Of a stretch of DNA of 28,701 nt, positions 24,101 to 28,701 are shown piece after piece. Made by a program: the position numbers and the translations under genes. Source of the DNA: a virus; IMG/VR virus record IMGVR_UViG_3300032214_000346, positions 1 through 28,701 of that record. One strand, written 5' to 3'. Under the pieces are notes generated by a model. It was not told where the DNA came from. It made no database searches and saw nothing but the letters and a program-made list of their open reading frames with translations. Position 1 is the first letter of the stretch. Each line of letters begins with the position of its first letter.

Positions 24101-27100
24101 AGCAGCTGAACAACCTGTTGGCCGACAAGCCGACGACTACCGTCAAGGCCACCGGCAAGTATGCGGAAGAGGCGTGGACGCGCATCCTTGGGTTGCTTGA
24201 CGCCTGGGCCGACAACCCCGACATGGTCCATCAGACCAACGGGATCTCCGTTGTTGGTGCGGAACTGGCAGCGCAACGCATTCGCGAATCGCTAAAGAAA
24301 GGGACCGCCCAAGTTGCCGCGCAGGATCTCGAAGTCATCGGCCATGTAGCAGTAGACGGCACGGTCCAAGACGACGAAGGCACTGCTCGCGACAACGCTG
24401 AATGGGAAGGTGGATCTCCTGCGGAGGTCCGTGCAGCCGTTGCTGCTGCTCGCGCTTTGAACAAGCAGCTGGATTACATCGCCGAAAAGGTTCGCCAATC
24501 GTTGGCCGAGCAAGGCGGGGCCAAAGCCAAGCAGCTGCTGGAACAGATCGAGAAGGTGTCTGACGACATCGACAAGGTCGAAGAGCCGCTGCGCTCGCTG
24601 AAGTCGCTGCGTTCGCGCGCTCCGCTCACCGCAGAGCAAGCGGCCGAAATGTCGGTTCGCCGGCCGACGAGCAAGAAGTCAACCGAAGACTCGTTGATGG
24701 ATGTGCTGAACATCAACTTCCAGGTGGCGATGGCGCACACCGACACGAAGCAAAAGCACGCCGACCTCATCCTGAGTTACCCGTTCGTCGCTGGTGCGTT
24801 GTCCGAAGCAGAGCGTGCTGACCCTGACACGGTCATCGAAAAGTTCGTCAACTGGATGGCGGACAACCTGAAGACGCTTTACCACGCGATGCCGCAGGAA
24901 CTGCGCGAAAGGTCTAAGCAATGGTATGACGGAGCGCGCAAGTATGCTGTAGCGTGGGCGGATCGCTACGGACTTAGCGAGATGCAGACGGCAGCGATCA
25001 TCGCTGCGTTGTCTCCGCAGAAGGACTGGTTCGTGAACGTGTCCATGGCAGAGCGCATGCTGGACATGTGGACGACACTGCGCGACCAGCGGGTCACGCC
25101 GGAGATGCAGAAGCAAGCCGAGTTCCGCAACGGCGAGGCCGACACCGACGAAAACGCGGAGGACATTTCTCCGGCGGAACGCATGTCGCCTACGGAGAAG
25201 AAGCGGATCTGGGCACAGATCGGGAATAGCACGCTTGGCGAGCTCATGGCCGACCCGATGAAGGCCCGTGCTGCCGCCATGTTCATGCGTATGTGGGACG
25301 AGACCTACAACTCGAACAAGGTCTTCCGCCTTACTCCAGAAGGAGGGAGCACCGGTGTTGATTGGCAGGTCAAGATGCAATGGCAGAGCTACGGCGCGCT
25401 TTCCAAGGTGATCTCGTTGTTGCGCGACGGCAGCCGCACGAACGTGTGGCAGCAAATCGGAAACGAGCACAAGGTCCGGTCCTTCTACAACAACATTGTG
25501 TCGCCGAACTCAGTGCTCGGGCACACGACGATTGACACGCACGCGGTTGCAGCAGCGTTCTTTCTGCCGCTGTCGAGCAGCAGCGGTTACGTCGAACACG
25601 CGTGGGGCGGTGGCGGTGCCAGCAAGAGCGCAGACACCGGCATGAACGGTCTGTATGCCATCTTCGTTGAGGCCTACCGTCGAGCCGGCGCAGATCCCGC
25701 GATCAACGTCCTGCCTCGCGAGATGCAGTCGATCACATGGGAAAGCGTGCGGTCGCTGTTCACTCCAGACTTCAAGGACAAGGTAGGCAAGGTTGCTTCT
25801 GCCGAAAAGGTCATCCGCAAATCGCGCAAGACTCTTGCCGATAGGCCGCTGGCTGTTCGGTTGATTCCGTTTGCGAACAAGATCGCCGAGCTTCAAGCCG
25901 AACTCGCTGACCTGCCTAAGCAGATCACCAAGCGTCAAGTCAAGCAGAAGGAGCGGGTCGAGAAACTGAACGAGAGCAAGAGCAAGTTAGCGCAACTGAA
26001 GAAAGATCTTGCTACAGCAAAGAAGCAGAACGCAAAGCCGAAGAAGATCGAGTCGCTCGAAAAGGCGATTGCCAAGAAGCAGGAAGTCGTCGCCGACAAC
26101 AAGGCGGATGTCGACGTGCTGACGAAGTTGGAAGCGCAGCTAGCAAAGCAGCCGGAGCTCATCAAGAAGGCGCAAGATGTGTTGGCTGCGAAGCAACGCG
26201 ATGTTGCCGAGAAGAACCAGCTGACCGACGAACAGTTCCAAGAGCTCGTGCAAGAGGATCTCCCGGCGGCATTGGAAGCCGAGAAGAACCTCGCGCAAGC
26301 GCAGAAGAAATACGACAAGAACATCAACACCGATCTGCTGGTGGCGATGGAAGGCATGTGGCGGGACTCGGCTGCCGGCCTGCTAACGCCGGATCAGGTC
26401 CGCGCGCGCATCATCAACCTCGCCGGAGGCCAAACGACGGACAAGACTACCGGCTTCCGCCCGTTGTTCTGGGAAGGGTCGCCCTACAACTCAGACCAAG
26501 GCCCGACATACGTCGGTCGTTCGCGAGATCTCGCAGCAGATGTCGAGAAAGCTCGAAAGAATCAAGGCGTCGTTCCTTCTCCGCAGCTGTCGGTAGAAGT
26601 CGCGCCGAATCCGGCAGACGCTCAAGCCACGGCGCGGTGGAGCAAGTTGCCGTCCGGCCTTCGTTCGGAGGTGTCGCATCGCGTGATGATGCAGGTGCTG
26701 CCGCTCGTGTTGACGGAAGTCGGCACGTTGGGGCAGAGCGTGCAGACTGTTGGAGGGTTCAACGACAAGGTCAACGCGAGCTTCCGCGTCACGCTGTCGT
26801 CGCCGCAGCAGACGATTCTTGCCGGCCGCATCTTGGGCGAACTGCTGAACCAGCAGTCGGTGCAGGTGGTTTCGCGCGATCCCATGGCTGGAACGCAGCA
26901 GGCCGATCTGGTGCAGATCGAGCTTCCTCCTGGGTTTACCCCTGGTGACGCCAACAGCATCTACGCGTTGCTTCGCGACGTAATCCGCAGCGAGTCGCGC
27001 GAAAGCCTCATCCAGGGATTCACCGCAGACGGCGAGTTCATGGACATCGTCTGGTCTGCCGATGATGTAGCAAGGACTGGTGTAACTGCCGAACAGCTTG

Positions 27101-28701
27101 CTACGCTTGTCGGTGCTACACTTCCGAACCTAACCGTCGGCAAGTCGACGGTCTACAGCAAGCGTCTTGAGACAGGAACCGACTATGGTTTACGTGGGAC
27201 ATCGTCCGTTGCCGCCCAATCACTACCTCAACAGAGGGCCGAGTATCTCGTTCGCGAGGCAGGAGCCATCTACGAGCGAGAACTCGCCGCAGCTGAGTCC
27301 GCCCTTGAGGGAAACCGAGGAGGATGGGATCCACGGGGAGACCTTGCGCCGCTTGCAGATTCACCACAACGCCCAGGCGTCGAGGGACCGGATCCGGGCA
27401 TCGTCGCAGCAGCCGAGCTCTACGCCGCCCGCACCGGCCTCGTCATCCGACGGCAGTCCAACTATGTAGCGATGTCCGAGGAGTTGTCGCGTCGTCTGGC
27501 TGATGCCTACGAAGCGATGACCGACGACTCCACGGTTCCCGATGTTGCCGAAGCCTACGCAGACCTCAAGCGGCAGACGCTCGCGCAATACCAAGCACTG
27601 ATCGACAGCGGCTACCGGTTCTGGTTCTTCGACGCGGCTTCTGATCCCTACGCGTCCAACGGGTTCAACGCGCTGCGCGACCTTCGCGCGACGAGGACGA
27701 TGGCCGTCTACTCGACGCAAGCCGGTTACGGCAACGAACCGATCACGGACCAGCAGCGTGCCAACAACCCGATGCTGGAGGACACCGGACTTCGGTGGCC
27801 AAGTGGTTCGCTGAAAGGCGAAGAGCAGCCCGTCTTGTTGAACGACGTGTTCCGTGCGGTGCACGACGCGTTCGGTCACGCGATGGAAGGCAGCGGCTTC
27901 CGCATGCATGGCGAGGAGAATGCATGGCAGTCGCACGTCCGGTTCTACACTGGCCCTGCTCGGCGCGCGATCACTACGGAGACGCGAGGGCAGAACAGCT
28001 TGCTGAACTCTGGACCGAGCGGGCAGGCCAATCGAGTTGCCAGCGTAGACGAGACGAAGTTCAGCGTTCAGAAAACTGGCCTGCTTCCAGAGTGGGCTCA
28101 CACGGTCGGCCTTGCTCCCGACATGCAGAGCCGAGCGCGAAACCGTGCTGCCGATGCTCTGTTCAAGATGGACGAAGCAAGCAACGCCAACCAGCGCATG
28201 GTGCAGATGCGTATTGAGGACTTCCTCGGCGTGTCCAAGCCGATGGATGGCGCGAGCGGAAACGAGACTCGCATCGAAGAACTGAAGAAGTTGCTGGCCG
28301 CAGCAGGCTCGGCCGTTGCCGTTCCGACTCTGGATCTGGAGACGAGCGGAACGGAAAGCACGGTTGTTGGACACACCGGCAAGGAAGAGGCTGTTGCCCT
28401 ACTTGGCATGGGCTACACGCACATGCCGGTAGTGCTGAACGCCGACTTCGAGTGGGCGAAACAGCAAGACCAGAACGCGGAAGGATCCATCGAGCAGTGG
28501 CCTTTGGTTGTGGTTGGCGAAGGCGCGAATGCTTCAACGCGTATTGCCTTCCCAGTGCAACGGGCAAATGCGGCGCAAGACTACAAGGCTGCCGTCGAGC
28601 CTGAGCCTGCTCCGGCCGCTGCACCTGCTGCGGCACCGCAACAGGAGATGGCACCGCCGACGATGACGAGGGGCGAGTCCCTGCGTCAGCTGCGTTCTGT
28701 G
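21106..28701 (+). CDS. Giant polyvalent internal virion protein, 3' end outside window
   Basis: The frame opened by ATG 21106 (AAGGA nine bases upstream) has no stop before the window end, giving at least 2,532 residues. It holds the gp16 position after gp14- and gp15-like genes, so ejection with DNA is likely. In order: a Gln/Glu-rich helical start; a hydrophobic glycine-rich region (residues about 273-350) that may insert in membrane; a Pro/Ala linker (about 726-800); long coiled coils (about 850-1100); a DUF7178-like domain (about 1206-1560) with ALSPQKDW (1301-1308), HKVRSFYNNI (1455-1464) and TTIDTHA (1474-1480); a Lys/Glu/Ala coiled coil (1586-1745); a mixed domain (about 1850-2045); and a C-terminal domain (about 2105-2300) with HDAFGH (2253-2258), GEENAW (2269-2274), His2277 and ETRGQNS (2292-2298). 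No transglycosylase motif was seen. Confidence 0.9.
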   Translation, partial: MDELNPQDPPVPQTPVIGPQPSALPAVTLPMDTPEPIRRMTADEARASAMQRLQEQGFDVPMFDDHRLNALWNATSKMEKQYQDAEFRRRPKLDAQSQMALDVMQQYEDAKTAEQARQSWLQSLDTDPDEAARSEQIAKELGVSADQVRTDPQVYQRRAQEKVASMQRLYEQAPVLARFLSDLPKAKLMSDVTDKLWWYERWSAGWSRMAVQDEIAEIRSEQLAQSWSGVTLDDERESKVRELQAKLEKMPQVAGMWSGGAEITRQFYDQMFWPALTAVGTGLAASVVTTPAGGVATAAAVFFGGNSLQGYRQIQGNSFQNLLDVGYDPQAAADAARGVALVAAIPEALGLGKFISPVVGRAALKTFGPKWLTRLGGSSYTKKLTSLTAGEIAKRAASYGVKTALFETGQEEVEENIQMLAEIVSKAMSKPEYQEAIAKGEEALGSYWERTFQVAAYTLQGMVIPTAGMAAFGSMGDIHRARKAVKNGRKIETLNHVSKQIDPLAARDPQLAQEVAQAVADSTEQGEILIEAGSLRQHIASMEKKAHEEGKGVQPLSAYEAFRQKFPKLAEQLDNAQDDRADIVIPIGEYVAGLGKTEFAEVLKQDLRIATKDNPNPLSLKEALDAFNTAEKMRLRAEEAEAEEEAEDGGAGGGEKKIDSVVRVRQAVTNMLRKTGRYTSAQVNMQAELWVRAVVFRAARRKMDAWEFFSKENPMVLTEEQLARQAGTPPVRPQVPGMSPKATAPRSSVTPPGPAPLAPGAAAKGTPLVTMPTAAPAAPVAPVTPAPTQAPQVDPSILTGATPEQQQESTDRVEEEVSILETAAGQTPAEEIPAGTPVPSATLPSEQMQQAKAEMAQVKADLAISRTKLTTMHADGKSQTAEFKAEAENYRRLVSRMEKAERAEIDVVTQLASMPDADMTEAVFNEMAQAEIDANALEQQAQDETLSEQERAAAAQGAAQLRAYLNDAAKWLDVKEVEVIANSESQLEGLLEKRANLREQLNNLLADKPTTTVKATGKYAEEAWTRILGLLDAWADNPDMVHQTNGISVVGAELAAQRIRESLKKGTAQVAAQDLEVIGHVAVDGTVQDDEGTARDNAEWEGGSPAEVRAAVAAARALNKQLDYIAEKVRQSLAEQGGAKAKQLLEQIEKVSDDIDKVEEPLRSLKSLRSRAPLTAEQAAEMSVRRPTSKKSTEDSLMDVLNINFQVAMAHTDTKQKHADLILSYPFVAGALSEAERADPDTVIEKFVNWMADNLKTLYHAMPQELRERSKQWYDGARKYAVAWADRYGLSEMQTAAIIAALSPQKDWFVNVSMAERMLDMWTTLRDQRVTPEMQKQAEFRNGEADTDENAEDISPAERMSPTEKKRIWAQIGNSTLGELMADPMKARAAAMFMRMWDETYNSNKVFRLTPEGGSTGVDWQVKMQWQSYGALSKVISLLRDGSRTNVWQQIGNEHKVRSFYNNIVSPNSVLGHTTIDTHAVAAAFFLPLSSSSGYVEHAWGGGGASKSADTGMNGLYAIFVEAYRRAGADPAINVLPREMQSITWESVRSLFTPDFKDKVGKVASAEKVIRKSRKTLADRPLAVRLIPFANKIAELQAELADLPKQITKRQVKQKERVEKLNESKSKLAQLKKDLATAKKQNAKPKKIESLEKAIAKKQEVVADNKADVDVLTKLEAQLAKQPELIKKAQDVLAAKQRDVAEKNQLTDEQFQELVQEDLPAALEAEKNLAQAQKKYDKNINTDLLVAMEGMWRDSAAGLLTPDQVRARIINLAGGQTTDKTTGFRPLFWEGSPYNSDQGPTYVGRSRDLAADVEKARKNQGVVPSPQLSVEVAPNPADAQATARWSKLPSGLRSEVSHRVMMQVLPLVLTEVGTLGQSVQTVGGFNDKVNASFRVTLSSPQQTILAGRILGELLNQQSVQVVSRDPMAGTQQADLVQIELPPGFTPGDANSIYALLRDVIRSESRESLIQGFTADGEFMDIVWSADDVARTGVTAEQLATLVGATLPNLTVGKSTVYSKRLETGTDYGLRGTSSVAAQSLPQQRAEYLVREAGAIYERELAAAESALEGNRGGWDPRGDLAPLADSPQRPGVEGPDPGIVAAAELYAARTGLVIRRQSNYVAMSEELSRRLADAYEAMTDDSTVPDVAEAYADLKRQTLAQYQALIDSGYRFWFFDAASDPYASNGFNALRDLRATRTMAVYSTQAGYGNEPITDQQRANNPMLEDTGLRWPSGSLKGEEQPVLLNDVFRAVHDAFGHAMEGSGFRMHGEENAWQSHVRFYTGPARRAITTETRGQNSLLNSGPSGQANRVASVDETKFSVQKTGLLPEWAHTVGLAPDMQSRARNRAADALFKMDEASNANQRMVQMRIEDFLGVSKPMDGASGNETRIEELKKLLAAAGSAVAVPTLDLETSGTESTVVGHTGKEEAVALLGMGYTHMPVVLNADFEWAKQQDQNAEGSIEQWPLVVVGEGANASTRIAFPVQRANAAQDYKAAVEPEPAPAAAPAAAPQQEMAPPTMTRGESLRQLRSV
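25861..26340 (+). other. Coiled-coil-coding segment inside the giant gene
   Basis: Residues 1586-1745 of the giant protein are almost all Lys, Glu, Ala, Gln, Leu and Asp, with hydrophobic residues at heptad-like spacing, and no Trp or Cys. It separates the DUF7178-like domain from the C-terminal enzymatic-looking part and probably acts as a rod or spacer. The opposite strand reads as a Ser/Phe/Cys-rich open frame only because of this codon composition. Confidence 0.6.

Noticed and set aside
25935-26357. Minus-strand frame rich in Ser, Phe, Cys and Leu, looking like a membrane protein
   Set aside because: It is the reverse complement of Lys/Glu/Ala/Gln coiled-coil codons and has no ribosome binding site or neighbouring minus-strand genes.
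27167-27469. 100-residue + strand frame inside the giant gene, considered as evidence of a frameshift
   Set aside because: The giant frame remains open and makes sensible protein through this region, so no frameshift is needed.
27361-28374. 337-residue open frame on the minus strand
   Set aside because: Antisense to the C-terminal domain of the giant protein, which has conserved-looking motifs in the + frame. Composition is that of a shadow frame.
1-28701. tRNA genes, CRISPR arrays, insertion sequences, integrase or attachment sites
   Set aside because: No cloverleaf-like stretch, regularly spaced repeat, transposase or recombinase motif was noticed. Coding sequence fills nearly all of the window, leaving gaps of only 40 and 60 bases at most.

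Overview
The window is one continuous stretch of a double-stranded DNA tailed-phage genome or prophage. It is the virion-morphogenesis arm of a short-tailed (podovirus-type) phage with a gene order like Bordetella phage BPP-1: terminase, portal, Bbp19-like protein, scaffold, HK97-fold major capsid protein, Bbp16-like cement protein, T7-type tail tubular proteins A and B, and T7-type internal (ejected) virion proteins. All supportable genes lie on the + strand and are packed with overlaps of a few bases or gaps of a few bases. No tRNA, rRNA, CRISPR array, integrase, insertion sequence, repressor or convincing promoter was seen. The high GC content and GC-ending codons suggest a high-GC bacterial host, but the host cannot be named from this sequence.

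Layout. Positions 1-1449 hold four small genes before the terminase: a 5'-truncated acidic-tailed protein, a beta-rich repeat-poor protein, a 65-residue lipoprotein with a YHS/TRASH-like cysteine motif, and a possible small terminase. Positions 1446-5815 hold the large terminase, two short helical proteins with a shared C-terminal motif on either side of a GNAT acetyltransferase, and the portal. Positions 5824-8132 are a two-gene insert of unknown function, placed where portal and Bbp19-like genes are usually neighbours. Positions 8173-10842 are the capsid module. Positions 10903-12990 encode a 695-residue copper radical oxidase (galactose/glyoxal oxidase type) with every expected active-site residue visible. 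Positions 12993-17332 encode the tail tube/nozzle proteins, the first fused to a BppU-like N-terminal domain and the second enlarged with adhesin-like modules. Positions 17334-28701 encode three ejection-type proteins. The last is a giant polyvalent protein of at least 2,532 residues that runs off the window end with no stop codon.

How the genes work together. Terminase packages DNA through the portal into a scaffold-built, cement-stabilised capsid. The tubular proteins make the short tail, and the gp14-, gp15- and gp16-like proteins are probably carried inside the head and ejected ahead of or with the DNA. The less usual content is enzymatic: a copper radical oxidase, a large protein weakly reminiscent of polysaccharide-active folds, and a giant protein with a domain that resembles HhH-GPD DNA glycosylases plus a His/Glu-rich signature that looks metal-binding. 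The most interesting hypothesis is that this virion carries oxidative carbohydrate-modifying activity against the host surface and a DNA-acting domain into the cell. Functional statements rest on motifs read by eye, without database searches.
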